64,000 nt of DNA from PALSA-1003 sp963791945 (GTDB lineage: Bacteria > Pseudomonadota > Gammaproteobacteria > Burkholderiales > Casimicrobiaceae). A model generated the notes under the pieces. It worked only from the letters and a program-made list of their open reading frames with translations. It did not search any database and was not told where the DNA came from. Of this stretch, positions 51,377 to 60,290 are shown piece by piece. The translations under genes were made by a program, and so were the position numbers. The DNA lies in assembly GCA_963791945.1 (NCBI GenBank), contig CAWBUD010000002.1, forward strand, positions 1,054,001 through 1,118,000, written 5' to 3'. How positions within the stretch are numbered: position 1 is the stretch's first letter; each line of letters begins with the position of its first letter.

Positions 51377-52363
51377 TCATTGAATGACCTCATCTGCGCG
51401 CAACAGCAGCGACTGAGGGATGCTCAACCCGAGCCTCTGCGCAGTTTTCAAGTTGATCGCCAGCTCGAATTTCGTAGGCTGTTGCACAGGCAGCTCCCCC
51501 GGATTGGTTCCCTTGAGAATCTTGTCGACGAAAACGGCGGCACCAGCGGACAGGTCAGGGATATTGGGACCGTACGAAAGGAGCCCGCCGGCAACGACGA
51601 AATCCCTGAACTGCCACAGGGAGGGAAGCCGGTGCACCGCGGCCAGCTTCGCGAGCTGCACTAGGTTCTGCGCGAACTCCGGTCCCGAGAGAATGATGAC
51701 CGCCTCGGCGCGCTGGCGCGTCATGTCTTCGAATGCAGGTCCGTACTGCTCGAGATCTCGCGCTTCCACGACCTGGAGCCGAACGCCGTGCGGTCGTGCG
51801 GCGGCCTGCATGACCTCGACCTGCTCCGTGTGATCCGGCCGCAGGGGGCTCCTCAGTACCGCAATTCGCTCGATACCCGGCATCGCGTCTTGGAACAACT
51901 CGACCCATTTGGGCGCCAGCTCGCTGGTGAGAGACGTCATGCCGGTAATGTTGCCGCCGGGCCGGGCAAGGCTAGCAATGAAGCCGCTCTTCACCGGGTC
52001 GTCGCCGCTGAATGCCATTACGATGGGGATCGTCGCGGTCGCGTCCCGTGCGGCCCGGATCGCTGACGGCGACACCGCAACGAGGACATCGACCTTGAGC
52101 GTCACGAGTTCGGCGGCGAGGCTCGGTAGCCTTTCGAGGCTGCCACCTGCAAAGCGCGCCTCGAACTTGACGTTCCGACCCGCCAAGTACCCAAGACCGG
52201 CGAGTGCTTGCTTCAGTGCAGAAAAGGCGCCCCCCGGATCCTGCGAGGTTGCCGGATTAAGATAGCCGATCCGGTAAGTCTTTCGCGCCGGCTTGCCATT
52301 GACCACGAGCGGAAGGGCCAGAACGCAGCCCAGCAATGTGCCGATCAATGTTCGCCGGTCCAT
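51377..52363 (-). CDS. Orphan ABC transporter substrate-binding protein, PF04392 family (paralog)
   Basis: This 328-residue protein has a leader (MDRRTLIGTLLGCVLALPLV) and the family blocks ALAGLGYLAGRNVKFEARFA, VDVLVAVSPSAIRAARDATA, ATIPIVMAFSGDDPVKSGFI and FELAINLKTAQRLGLSIPQS. It is a paralog of the 37575 gene, about as divergent as separately acquired copies. There is no permease or ATPase nearby. A dispersed repeat sits just outside its start codon. Confidence 0.9.
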   Translation of the reverse strand: MDRRTLIGTLLGCVLALPLVVNGKPARKTYRIGYLNPATSQDPGGAFSALKQALAGLGYLAGRNVKFEARFAGGSLERLPSLAAELVTLKVDVLVAVSPSAIRAARDATATIPIVMAFSGDDPVKSGFIASLARPGGNITGMTSLTSELAPKWVELFQDAMPGIERIAVLRSPLRPDHTEQVEVMQAAARPHGVRLQVVEARDLEQYGPAFEDMTRQRAEAVIILSGPEFAQNLVQLAKLAAVHRLPSLWQFRDFVVAGGLLSYGPNIPDLSAGAAVFVDKILKGTNPGELPVQQPTKFELAINLKTAQRLGLSIPQSLLLRADEVIQ

Positions 52364-52399
52364 TACCGGATCCTCTCGTCGCTGAATGGAACCAGGACC

Positions 52400-52632
52400 A
52401 TACTACGCCTCCCGGCGTGGCTTCATTCCTCGCTCAGTGACCGGTTCTGGCCGATACCGCCAGTTGAGGAGCGGCGACTGAACGGCCGGTTACGCGGAAT
52501 TGCGGCCGTTGGCGGCGCGAAGCCCAACGGCTGCAACGGGTCGATGAGCGCCACTCCCTCGCGATAGCCCAACGGCTGCAGTCCGGTCAGCGACCGCCGG
52601 CGGGTCCAGCGGTCGTGACCAGCTCTGCAGGA
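52400..52632. repeat. Dispersed intergenic repeats before the PF04392 gene
   Basis: Several units lie in succession: GTGACCGGTTCTGGCCGATA, GCCCAACGGCTGCAACGGGT and GCCCAACGGCTGCAGTCCGG. They belong to the same group as 56284, 57399 and 61144. The end of the broken recombinase follows immediately. Confidence 0.5.
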
Positions 52633-53304
52633 CTACACCTCGGTCTGTTCGGCGATCTCGAGCGCGTCGTCGACCTCGATTCCGAGGTACCTCACGGTAC
52701 TCTCAAGTTTGCTGTGGCCGAGTAGAAGCTGGACCGCCCGGAGATTCCTCGTTCGCCGGTAGATCAGCGTCGGCTTGGTGCGCCTCATTGAATGAGTGCC
52801 TTAGGCCGCATGATCAAGCCCGATCGATCCCGCCCAAGTATGAACGATCCGCGAATACTGCCGAGTCGAAAGGTGAGGCGACGCCGACATACGGCTCGGA
52901 AAGAGAAACTGCTCCGGCTTCAGGCGGGCGGCCACGATCCAGGCGCCGACCGCGTCCCGCGTTTGTTCGGTGATCTCGAATTGCACCGGCCGTTGGGTCT
53001 TCTTCTGCATGACAATCGCGCGTGGAGCGACATGACTGCCCTGGAACACATCGCGAACCTGAAGCCTAACCAGGTCGCACCCGCGCAACTTGCTGTCGAT
53101 GGCGAGATTGAACAACGCGAGTTCCCGGGCTCGATGATCCAGCTGCAGTCGAATCCGGATGGCCCAGATCTCTTTCAGCTTCAGCGGTGGCTTCTGGCCG
53201 ATCAGCTTCCCTTTGTTCCACGGTACTACACGCCCGTCAGCCTTGGGGCGGTGTTGGTAGCGGCATGCATGAATGGCTCCTTTGTAGGAGGAAAGGAGCC
53301 TCAT
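52633..53304 (-). pseudogene. Tyrosine recombinase, second copy (two lesions)
   Basis: The frame is a close copy of the intact recombinase at 24108 (KLRGCDLVRLQVRDVFQGS, HSMRRTKPTLIYRRTRNLRA, LLLGHSKLESTVRYLGIEV). A TAA at about 52802 replaces the Tyr codon (TAT) before GTHS. In addition the native ATG at the family position is out of frame because of an indel near the start; only an upstream ATG at 53304 reads in frame. The gene is therefore inactive unless the stop is read through. Confidence 0.85.
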
Positions 53305-53337
53305 GTTGATCCTGGGTCAAGGGCGCTTGTCGACCGA

Positions 53338-53472
53338 GGCTGTGTGAAAACTCGTCGTAGACCAGTCCCGCGAAATATCGACCTCTCAGAACGCGCTGTA
53401 TTCGATTATTTTCGTGTGGGTAGGGGTGAGAGGACCCCCGAAAACGAAATAGGCGTGTGTTTTCACACAGCC
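53338..53472. mobile_element. 135-bp MITE-like element
   Basis: Terminal inverted repeats are perfect over 14 bases: GGCTGTGTGAAAAC (53338-53351) and GTTTTCACACAGCC (53459-53472). It has no coding capacity. Eight bases on the left (TCGACCGA) resemble eight on the right (TCGACCCG), possibly a decayed target duplication. Its left edge coincides with the point where homology with the flank of the first recombinase copy ends, so it inserted into the recombinase-associated repeat. No parent element with these ends is in the window. Confidence 0.75.
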
Positions 53473-53738
53473 TCGACCCGTTCCGGTCGTTCGACCTTGT
53501 CGGCAGCGGACATTGCAGCTACATCCGCATCACCGCCGGGCGATGGACGCTGCCCGAGCCGCGGCCGGTGCTGCTGCTTCTGCGCCTCTGCTGGATTTGG
53601 CTTGCGCGCCGCCGCCAATTCGACGATCGCCCTTCGCCATAGGCTCTACCGCCATCGGCATTGCTTGCTCGTGTCCAGCATCCTTAACCCCCACCAATTG
53701 TTTGTCGCCGCGGGCGCGCCAACGTACGCTCGGACACC
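53473..53738. other. Intergenic region, nothing recognised
   Basis: 266 bp between the MITE and the GrlR-like gene. Open frames here are Arg/Ala-rich with no ribosome-binding site. Confidence 0.35.
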
Positions 53739-54104
53739 TCAAAGATGCTCCAAGCCGCGCTGCTCTGGGGCCAGGTCTTGCAGCCGCTGTAGACTAACAG
53801 TCAGTGGCCCATCGGCCGTTGTGAGCACGACCTGGCGTAGCGCCTCGTCCGGCAGCGTGAACTTGACGGCGACGACCTCAGGCTGTGGCCGAAGCCGCGC
53901 ATGGGAGATGTCGAGGGTGCCGCCGGGTAGATGCACTTCGAGCTCGATCTCGATGGCGCCACCCGTCGCTTGGTGCGAATAACGGCCGGCTAGATCGTAT
54001 TGCCCTTCGCCCTTGATGCCATAGATGTGTCCGTTCTTGAGCAGTATCGTGGCGCGGCCGTTAAGCGCGAGGCCGTCGAAGCGAATGCGATAGTACCCGT
54101 CCAT
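53739..54104 (-). CDS. GrlR-like small regulatory-fold protein
   Basis: This 121-residue protein has the layout of GrlR-type beta-barrel proteins: MDGYYRIRFDGLALNGRATI, LKNGHIYGIKGEGQYDLAGR, then IEIELEVHLPGGTLDI. GrlR represses type III secretion genes in enteric pathogens; homologues in environmental bacteria have unknown roles, and no secretion genes are near. A GGGGGT site lies before the ATG. Family assignment is by pattern only. Confidence 0.55.
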   Translation of the reverse strand: MDGYYRIRFDGLALNGRATILLKNGHIYGIKGEGQYDLAGRYSHQATGGAIEIELEVHLPGGTLDISHARLRPQPEVVAVKFTLPDEALRQVVLTTADGPLTVSLQRLQDLAPEQRGLEHL

Positions 54105-54135
54105 GATACCCCCTATGTTCGCTCATCCAGATCAT

Positions 54136-54200
54136 GTTGCCATGTAACGGACGGTACATTCTAGCTTGATATGGCCGAGCAGCAGCGCAACGGCCCGGAG
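54136..54200 (-). pseudogene. Fragment of a third tyrosine recombinase
   Basis: Read on the minus strand, the fragment encodes LRAVALLLGHIKLECTVRYM, which aligns with the C-terminal GH...Y active-site region of the recombinases at 24108 and 52633. Nothing else of the gene remains; the adjacent DNA is dispersed-repeat sequence. Confidence 0.6.
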
Positions 54201-54484
54201 GAACGGCCGCTCCCGGCGATCTCGCCCAGGTCCATTTCTGGCCGCGAGCGGCCTGAAGTCCAAACGACTTCGCGCGCTTGAGGTCCGATTCACGATGTCG
54301 CTCTCGGCCTCATCGCCGCTGCACCGGTGCGCCCGCGCGTCCCGCTGCCTGCATTTGACGCCGTCGATTACGTCTGCCAGATTACAAGCAATACCTTACC
54401 TGGAAGGGTGCGATAACCTGCGAATAGGCAGACCCGACGTGTCTTGTCCACGTGTATCAATCCACGCGCGAAAGGAGTGATGCA
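54201..54484. repeat. Dispersed repeats
   Basis: The start (GGAACGGCCGCTCCCGGCGA then TTTCTGGCCGCGAGCGGCCT) belongs to the intergenic repeat family. The remainder holds no gene. A GAAAGGAGTG site near 54472 belongs to the broken cupin gene. Confidence 0.45.
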
Positions 54485-54865
54485 ATGAACAGAGCGCAGA
54501 AACTTGGAATCGGGGGTGTTGTCGTCGGAGTTGTGTTGGTTGCCGGTTTACACAGCGGATTGGCCCAGCAGGCTGCGCCAACCGGCAGTCGATCTCGGTC
54601 CTCAGTTTGAAGCGATGGCCGGACGCCAACTGCGGATGCGTCTGATCACTGTGGAACCCGGGGGGTATTGGGGATTCACGACCACAAGGACCGACCTGCA
54701 ACCGACTACATCGTGCAGGGAGCCATCGTCGATCATCGGGGAAGCGACGCAAAGGAATATGGTGCCGGAACTTCCCTATACGAGGACAAGAACACCGTTC
54801 ACTGGGTGGAAAACAAAGGAACAACTCAAGCAATCGTAATTTCGGCGGACATCTTCAAGCCGTAA
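54485..54865 (+). pseudogene. Exported cupin-domain protein, frameshifted
   Basis: Starts with a good AAAGGAGTG site and a signal peptide (LGIGGVVVGVVLVAGLHSGL). Coding then slips frame near 54575 and reads VDLGPQFEAMAGRQLRMRLI and TVEPGG, then returns to the first frame after the GGGGGG run near 54660 to give VLGIHDHKDRPATDYIVQGA and KNTVHWVENKGTTQAIVI. Both parts together form a typical cupin (GxxxxHxH then G...HW). The two shifts nearly compensate. The G-run makes the second one a candidate slippage or sequencing error. Confidence 0.7.
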
Positions 54866-55077
54866 TCGATTGCGCGTGAGTGCCGCCGCCCGCGCTTCCG
54901 AGACTCCTCAAGCGGTTCGACGGTGGAATGAAGTCGACAAACGCGCCAGGCGGTGCCCTCGTGCTGCGCGGCCGCGACTGCTTTCGGGGCATTGTTGTAT
55001 CGCGTCGCAATGTCTGCAGATGGCCGGTCAGCGACGATCGCGCTTCCACCCTGAGCGGTCATCCAACTGCGGGAAAG

Positions 55078-55108
55078 CGGAAAAACAAGAGCCCCGCCGA
55101 AGCGGGGC
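55078..55108 (-). terminator. Intrinsic terminator of the PEP-CTERM gene
   Basis: On the minus strand GCCCCGC-TTCG-GCGGGGC is followed by TCTTGTTTTTCC. It lies about 20 bp past the stop of the PEP-CTERM gene and is the clearest terminator in the window. Confidence 0.8.
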
Positions 55109-55128
55109 CTGTTGCGGCTTGGGGTGAA

Positions 55129-55833
55129 TTACTGCTTGCGCCGCCGCCGAGAGAAACCGAATCCGGCGAGACCGAGACCGAACAGCGCGAGCGTGCCGGG
55201 TTCCGGAACCGGCCGGATGTCGATTTGAGTCAGCACAAAGTCTACTGTCTGTATGTCACCTGTTTGCTTGCCCCTGAGCAAGAAACCAGACTGGTCGCCC
55301 TTCGACAGATCAATGGGCTGCGGGAATGACACGCCGTTCGTCAGATCAGGATTGGTTGTGTCCGACTTGGATATGGCCCAGTAGCCCAATAGAAATTCGC
55401 TCGCAGCGGGGTCTGAAGTTTGTCCTACATAGAAGGCAGTGTAAGAATCGTCGAAACACGATGGGCCGCAGCTTATGCCGTCTGCGACACCGGCCGTAGC
55501 GTAGTTACCGTAGGTCCCGATATCGTTTTGCCAGGTGTACCCGTCAAAGGTGGCGGTGACGCTCATCCATATGACCCACGGCAGGAGTAGAGCGTCTCCG
55601 TTCTGGTCCTGGACGACATTCAACTCCGTCCCGTCGTTAATGATTTGGAAGAATGGCGGGCCCGTTGTCGGGTCATAGGTAACGACAATGGTGATGGGAT
55701 CACCCGGATTCACGCCGGCATACGTGCTGTCGACAATCGTGCCGACTTCGATGTAGCTAATTGGCGCGGCGCTGACCGTGGCGCTAAGCGCAAATAGCAT
55801 CAAGAGCAGCACGGAACGAGGAATTGATCGCAT
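55129..55833 (-). CDS. PEP-CTERM sorting-signal protein
   Basis: This 234-residue secreted protein has a signal peptide (MRSIPRSVLLLMLFALSATV) and a C-terminal PEP-CTERM tag: VPEPGTLALFGLGLAGFGFS followed by RRRRKQ. Exosortase recognises this tag and the protein is processed at the membrane, usually for biofilm or exopolysaccharide-associated export. The body is beta-rich with no named domain. An AAGAGGG site supports the ATG at 55833. No exosortase gene is in the window. A terminator follows. Confidence 0.88.
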   Translation of the reverse strand: MRSIPRSVLLLMLFALSATVSAAPISYIEVGTIVDSTYAGVNPGDPITIVVTYDPTTGPPFFQIINDGTELNVVQDQNGDALLLPWVIWMSVTATFDGYTWQNDIGTYGNYATAGVADGISCGPSCFDDSYTAFYVGQTSDPAASEFLLGYWAISKSDTTNPDLTNGVSFPQPIDLSKGDQSGFLLRGKQTGDIQTVDFVLTQIDIRPVPEPGTLALFGLGLAGFGFSRRRRKQ

Positions 55834-55974
55834 GGCGGGCCCTCTTGGGGAAGATTTTGGAAGCAGCAAGACGTGCGCCACAAACCTGCAACTCATTGTT
55901 TATGTTGCGGTGCTGGAAACGCAGAGGGCCGCTTGAAATGCGAAACGTAAATAATCCCGTCAGTTCTGGGCAAG

Positions 55975-56272
55975 GACATCCGCATCGCGCCTTGTCGACG
56001 CCGCGACGAAGCGTGGCTTGCCGACCATGACTGACGAACGGGCCGTGGCGCGGAAGGCCGGCGCCCTGATCGCTTACGGCACAACGTGGGTGGAACAATG
56101 CCGTCGACGCGCCGAGTACATCGACCGCATCCTTCGCGGTGCAAAACCTTCCGTTCTTCCCGTACAGCAACTGGCCAAATTCGGCCTGACCATTAACCTC
56201 AAGACCGCCAGGGCGCTCGGGATCACGATTGCGCAGTCCCTGTTGCTGCGCGCAGACGAGGTGATTCAGTAG
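55975..56272 (+). pseudogene. PF04392 substrate-binding protein, C-terminal relic
   Basis: The frame keeps LPTMTDERAVARKAGALIAY, EYIDRILRGAKPSVLPVQQL and LTINLKTARALGITIAQSLL, the last third of the family seen intact at 37575 and 51377. The 5' two thirds are missing. A dispersed repeat begins 12 bp after its stop codon. Confidence 0.8.
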
Positions 56273-56283
56273 CTCGGTGAGAT

Positions 56284-56340
56284 GTCCGCTCCTGGCCGCA
56301 CTCGGCCTCATCATCGACGGTCGCAGTTCGACCCACAGGA
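56284..56340. repeat. Dispersed repeat, copy paired with 57399
   Basis: GTCCGCTCCTGGCCGCACTC, then ATCGACGGTCGCAGTTCGAC. It aligns with 57399-57450 over 52 bases, about 45 identical. It starts 12 bp after the PF04392 relic. Confidence 0.7.
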
Positions 56341-56431
56341 GACGGGTCGAGTCAGCCAGGACTAGATGCGGGCGAAAACCCAAGCGTAGCGAAGCCTCCG
56401 CGAGGCGTTCGCATTATCCTGACCGTACCTG

Positions 56432-56719
56432 TTAGGGCTTCTTAGCCCAAGCTAGGCAGTAGCCCTGAGGCGATATTTCGGTATCACCCGGAATGATCTT
56501 GCAACCGCCCAGGTCTTTCGCCGACGCGCCGGGTACGAATTGCATGCAGTTGGCGCAACTCTTGTCGCCCTCCGGCTTGCCTTGGTACTTCAGTGAGGTG
56601 CGCAGGCTGGCGTTGGTCGCGGGATCGGCCCGGCCAGAAACAAGAATGACGGGGATCATGGCGAGGGCGGCGCTGCCAATCTTCAGAAACTTGCGGCGCG
56701 ACGTTTGATTTTCCTTCAT
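56432..56719 (-). CDS. hip: High-potential iron-sulfur protein (HiPIP)
   Basis: This 95-residue protein has a Tat signal (SRRKFLKIGSAALAMIPVIL) and the four HiPIP cysteines in SCANCMQF, GGCKIIPG and GYCLAW. HiPIPs are periplasmic 4Fe-4S electron carriers, commonly between the bc1 complex and terminal oxidases or photosynthetic reaction centres in proteobacteria. It is transcribed with no close partner on the same strand except the cupin gene upstream (60 bp). The electron partner here is unknown. Confidence 0.93.
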   Translation of the reverse strand: MKENQTSRRKFLKIGSAALAMIPVILVSGRADPATNASLRTSLKYQGKPEGDKSCANCMQFVPGASAKDLGGCKIIPGDTEISPQGYCLAWAKKP

Positions 56720-56779
56720 TGTACGTTCCTCCTATGGTTGATGGGAAACCTAGTCTTCGACAAATGGGTTGACCGGCGC

Positions 56780-57109
56780 TTAGTCTGTCTTCACGAAATC
56801 GTGCTTGCCGACACCCTGGACCAGCAGAAAGCGGCAGGGCTGCGTGCCAGGGTTCGATACGTGGTGGACCGTTGGAGGCGTTACCGTTCCAGACTGTCCG
56901 ACGCCGATCTCGTGGCGCGTGGGCGGATCGCGCGTCTCGATCACGACCACACCCTCCAGTCCGTAGTAATAATCGGACACTTCGCTGTGCCGGTGCCATG
57001 GGATTGCTTCGCCCGGATCGAGCGTGTACTCGCGCACCAGAACATCGGCGCCCTTCGCAACGACATGTATGTGGCGGACTTTATAGGGCTGCGGCTTTGC
57101 TTGGCTCAC
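56780..57109 (-). CDS. Small cupin-domain protein
   Basis: This 109-residue protein forms one cupin: the metal-binding HRHSEVSDYYYGLEGVVVIE with E, and the second motif GVGQSGTVTPPTVHHVSNPG. It has no signal peptide. It lies upstream of the HiPIP gene on the same strand, and the two may be co-transcribed. Its substrate is unknown. Confidence 0.8.
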   Translation of the reverse strand: MSQAKPQPYKVRHIHVVAKGADVLVREYTLDPGEAIPWHRHSEVSDYYYGLEGVVVIETRDPPTRHEIGVGQSGTVTPPTVHHVSNPGTQPCRFLLVQGVGKHDFVKTD

Positions 57110-57398
57110 TTGTCCCCCTTCGGCCTACTCGAGCTTGATGCCGGCGTCCTGCACGATTTTTCGTAAAGCCCCAGAAACTTGACTATGCGTCCCATTGCGC
57201 ACTCTAACGAAAAGTAGAACCCCCAACGATTCTACCCAAAGGCACCGACCCGGGGCCCAATCACTTTTGACCGATGTGCGGCCCCTTGTTTCTCCAAAGG
57301 ATGCCTGGCGACTTAGCGCTCTAACTGAAACGCGAAAGACACCGAACTCCCTGAGTGTCAACGACGGCTTTCGTCGAAATCACAACCCAGACGCCACG

Positions 57399-57455
57399 GA
57401 CCGCTCATGGCCGAACTCGGCCTGATCGTCGAGGCTCGCAGTTCGACCCAACGCC
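57399..57455. repeat. Dispersed repeat, copy paired with 56284
   Basis: GACCGCTCATGGCCGAACTC and CGTCGAGGCTCGCAGTTCGA match the unit at 56284. It sits directly past the 3' end of the glycogen debranching gene. Confidence 0.7.
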
Positions 57456-57456
57456 G

Positions 57457-59583
57457 TCAGTCACGAGGTCGAGAAGCGGACATCCATGAGCGCCGATGCG
57501 ATGGCTTCGGCTGTTTACCCGTCAGTGCGGTAGCGAAAAGGACGACGGCCGCGCGGGCCTCCACACGGTGGGTCTCACCCGTCACCGATATCTCCGACAC
57601 CGGGTTGACGATGTCGAGCGGCGACGAAAGCGACGTGTCGATTACTCGTCGCCAACCGCTCGTGGCCCACTCGGGCAGCGCAGGAAGTTCGAAATCGAGG
57701 GACTGCCAGTAAGCGTTGAGGGCGAAGTGCATCAGGAGATCGCCCGACAGACTTGCCGCCGTCAGCGCCAGACTGCGGGATTCGTAGCCCAGATCGGGTT
57801 GATCCAAACGGACGCCATGGAGATGAACTTTGGCCCGGTCCATAAGCTCGGCGAGGCTGAGGTGGTGCTCGAATCGGACCGACTCGCGGATGAAGCGCAC
57901 CTTGATCAACTCCCGCACGAATCGGTGGATATCGGAGTAGCGCTCCAGGCCTGTCCAGTCGAACCAGCTGATCTCGTTGTCCTGGCAGTAGGCGTTGTTA
58001 TTGCCGCGCTGCGTTCGGCGCACCTCATCCCCCATGAGCAGCATCGGCGCGCCTAGGGACAGAATGTTGATCGCTAGGAGGTTCTTTATCTGCCGCGTGC
58101 GCAGCGCCTCGACGGCCGGATCGTCGGTCGGCCCCTCGGCACCGCAGTTCCAGCTCACGTTCTGGTCGGTTCCATCGCGATTCCCTTCGAGGTTGGCTTC
58201 ATTGTGCTTGGTGTCGTAAGACACCAGGTCTTCGAGCGTGAACCCGTCGTGGCTGGTGATGAAGTTGATGCTTTTTTCCGGTTCGCGAGGCTCGCCGGCG
58301 TACAGGTCCGGGCTGCCGAGAAGCCGGTCGGCGAGGCGAGGGACCATTCCCGGATCGCCGCGCACGAACGCCCGGACGTCGTCCCGAAACCGTCCATTCC
58401 ACTCCTTCCAACTGTCGCCGACGAAATCTCCCACTTGATATAGACCTGCGGCATCCCAAGCTTCGGCGATCAACTTGGTTCCTGCGAGGACCGGGTCGGA
58501 TTCGATGTCCCACAGTACGGGCGGGTTGGCCAGAGGCCGGCCCCCCTCGTCTCGAGAAAGGATGGAGGCGAGATCGAACCGGAACCCGTCCACATGCATA
58601 GTCTCGACCCAATAGTGCAGGCTGTCGATGATGAGCCGCCGAACGATCGACTGGTTAGCGTTGAGCGTGTTTCCGGTTCCGGAGTAGTTGGCGTAGCGCC
58701 CACCGTCCTCGAGCATGTAGTAGGTCGGGTTATCAAGGCCGCGGAAGCTCATCGTGGGGCCCCGTGCGTCGCCTTCGGCCGTATGGTTGAATACGACGTC
58801 GAGAATCAGTTCGATACCGGCGCGGTGGAGGGCCTTGACCATGTCCCGGAATTCATCGAGCGTCCCGAGCGGATCGGCATGCGAGCTGTAGCGGCCGTGC
58901 GGAGCAAAGAACGAGATAGGTGTATAGCCCCAGTAGTTGGTCAGGCCGGGAGGAGCGTCCTGCCAGTCGAACTGGAAAACGGGCAGCAACTCCACCGCGG
59001 TTACACCGAGGTCGACTAAGTAAGGAATCTTCTCGATCAGCCCGGCATAGGTGCCCCGTCGCTCCGGTGCAACCCCGGAACTGGGATGACTTGTGAACCC
59101 GCCCACGTGCATCTCATAGATGATCGTCTCGGCAAAGGGCCGGCGGAGCGGAGCATCGCCTTGCCAGTCGTAAGCCGCGACGTCGGCCACCACGCTCTTG
59201 AAGGCGAAGCGATCGTTGGGCCCGAAGCGACTGGCGGCGCTTCGCTGATAGTCCGTGGGTATCGCCACCGCCCGCCCGTACGGATCGAGCAGGACTTTGT
59301 CGCCGTCGAAGCGCAGGCCATGCGGCGGGTCGAAAGGGCCATGGGCCCGATACGCGTAGATCTGCCCGGACGCGCACCCAGGCACGAACACGTGCCAGTA
59401 GTGATAGGTGCGATTCCTTCCCGGGTCGAGGGAAATGACGCGAGAGGGCGACTGGTCGTCAACGCGATCGTAGAGGAGCAACTCCAACCGGTTTGCGCTC
59501 CGTGAGAACACACTGAAGTTGACTCCGGCCGCCTCAACCCGCGCACCGAGCGGGTGGGGCAGTCCGGGGCTCGTTTGCGGCAT
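57457..59583 (-). CDS. glgX: Glycogen debranching enzyme, GlgX type
   Basis: This 708-residue GH13 enzyme removes alpha-1,6 branches from glycogen limit dextrins. It has an N-terminal CBM48 (PHPLGARVEAAGVNFSVFSR), the catalytic barrel with DVVFNHTAEG, the nucleophile Asp in DGFRFDLASIL, the acid/base Glu in KLIAEAWDAAGLYQ and the transition-state Asp in FITSHDGFTLEDLVSY. The C-terminal beta-domain follows. There are no other glycogen genes beside it. Length fits the family. Confidence 0.95.
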   Translation of the reverse strand: MPQTSPGLPHPLGARVEAAGVNFSVFSRSANRLELLLYDRVDDQSPSRVISLDPGRNRTYHYWHVFVPGCASGQIYAYRAHGPFDPPHGLRFDGDKVLLDPYGRAVAIPTDYQRSAASRFGPNDRFAFKSVVADVAAYDWQGDAPLRRPFAETIIYEMHVGGFTSHPSSGVAPERRGTYAGLIEKIPYLVDLGVTAVELLPVFQFDWQDAPPGLTNYWGYTPISFFAPHGRYSSHADPLGTLDEFRDMVKALHRAGIELILDVVFNHTAEGDARGPTMSFRGLDNPTYYMLEDGGRYANYSGTGNTLNANQSIVRRLIIDSLHYWVETMHVDGFRFDLASILSRDEGGRPLANPPVLWDIESDPVLAGTKLIAEAWDAAGLYQVGDFVGDSWKEWNGRFRDDVRAFVRGDPGMVPRLADRLLGSPDLYAGEPREPEKSINFITSHDGFTLEDLVSYDTKHNEANLEGNRDGTDQNVSWNCGAEGPTDDPAVEALRTRQIKNLLAINILSLGAPMLLMGDEVRRTQRGNNNAYCQDNEISWFDWTGLERYSDIHRFVRELIKVRFIRESVRFEHHLSLAELMDRAKVHLHGVRLDQPDLGYESRSLALTAASLSGDLLMHFALNAYWQSLDFELPALPEWATSGWRRVIDTSLSSPLDIVNPVSEISVTGETHRVEARAAVVLFATALTGKQPKPSHRRSWMSASRPRD

Positions 59584-59587
59584 GCTC

Positions 59588-59851
59588 TTAACGCGACCTT
59601 CCTCGGTCGGGATCGGGCTTGGCGTACTTCAGTTGATCACGGGTAATGATCGGTACTCGGTCAAACACGACACCGAGCGCTTCCAAGGCGCGTCGGGCCG
59701 TTTCTATTCGACCGATGGTTGCGATTGCCCACGGGATTTCGGCCTCGGCGAGAGAGGCAAGGAGCGCCTGGGCGCCTGGCAGCGGACGAACGTCGGCGAC
59801 ATGCCGATTGCATGGCGGCGCAGACTCTGTGTGTCGCGCCGGTCGAGTCAT
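59588..59851 (-). pseudogene. HAD-superfamily hydrolase fragment
   Basis: The frame holds RPLPGAQALLASLAEAEIPW, AIATIGRIETARRALEALGV and DRVPIITRDQLKYAKPDPD, matching the middle of small HAD phosphatases. Both ends are missing: the N-terminal DxDGTL motif and the rest of the C-terminus. It starts a few bases upstream of glgX on the same strand. Confidence 0.65.
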
Positions 59852-59936
59852 TCACGCTACGCCGCGAGCGGCGCAAGCGCCGACGAGACCGCCTAGGCGC
59901 CATCGTATAATCGTCGAATCTTGTCGGAGGGACAGC

Positions 59937-60290
59937 ATGGACGGATGGCAGGTGCGTTGGTGGATCGCGGCGATGGCGATTGCCTGCGCCGCGACGGCGG
60001 AGGCGCAGCCCGCGCCTCCGTCGGCGGCACGCGGCGAATTGCTCTACAAGACACACTGCGGCGGTTGTCATACGACGGAGGTCCACTGGCGCGATCGGAA
60101 GCTCGCCGGCGACTGGAAGGGACTGCAGGCTCAGGTGCGGCGCTGGCAGCGCAATACGGGCTTGAAGTGGAGCGAGCAGGAAATCGCCGACGTGACCCGC
60201 TATCTCAACGGCGAGTTCTACCACTTTGCCCCTCCGGCAAGACAGGCGCAGGGACCGGCCTCATACCTCACAGCGAACGCGACCCACTGA
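59937..60290 (+). CDS. Single-haem c-type cytochrome
   Basis: This 117-residue protein has a signal peptide (WWIAAMAIACAATAEAQPAP), the haem-binding CGGCH at residues about 40-44, and a short helical body (LQAQVRRWQRNTGLKWSEQE, then TRYLNGEFYHF) without a clear second axial Met by eye. A GGAGGG site precedes the ATG. It is transcribed alone. It resembles small periplasmic cytochromes that shuttle electrons; the partner is unknown. Confidence 0.85.
   Translation: MDGWQVRWWIAAMAIACAATAEAQPAPPSAARGELLYKTHCGGCHTTEVHWRDRKLAGDWKGLQAQVRRWQRNTGLKWSEQEIADVTRYLNGEFYHFAPPARQAQGPASYLTANATH

Noticed and set aside
57125..57361. 78-codon minus-strand frame ending RKIVQDAGIKLE
   Set aside because: The last dozen residues resemble tails of tripartite tricarboxylate (Bug) receptors, but the rest does not, and this is too short to call even a relic.
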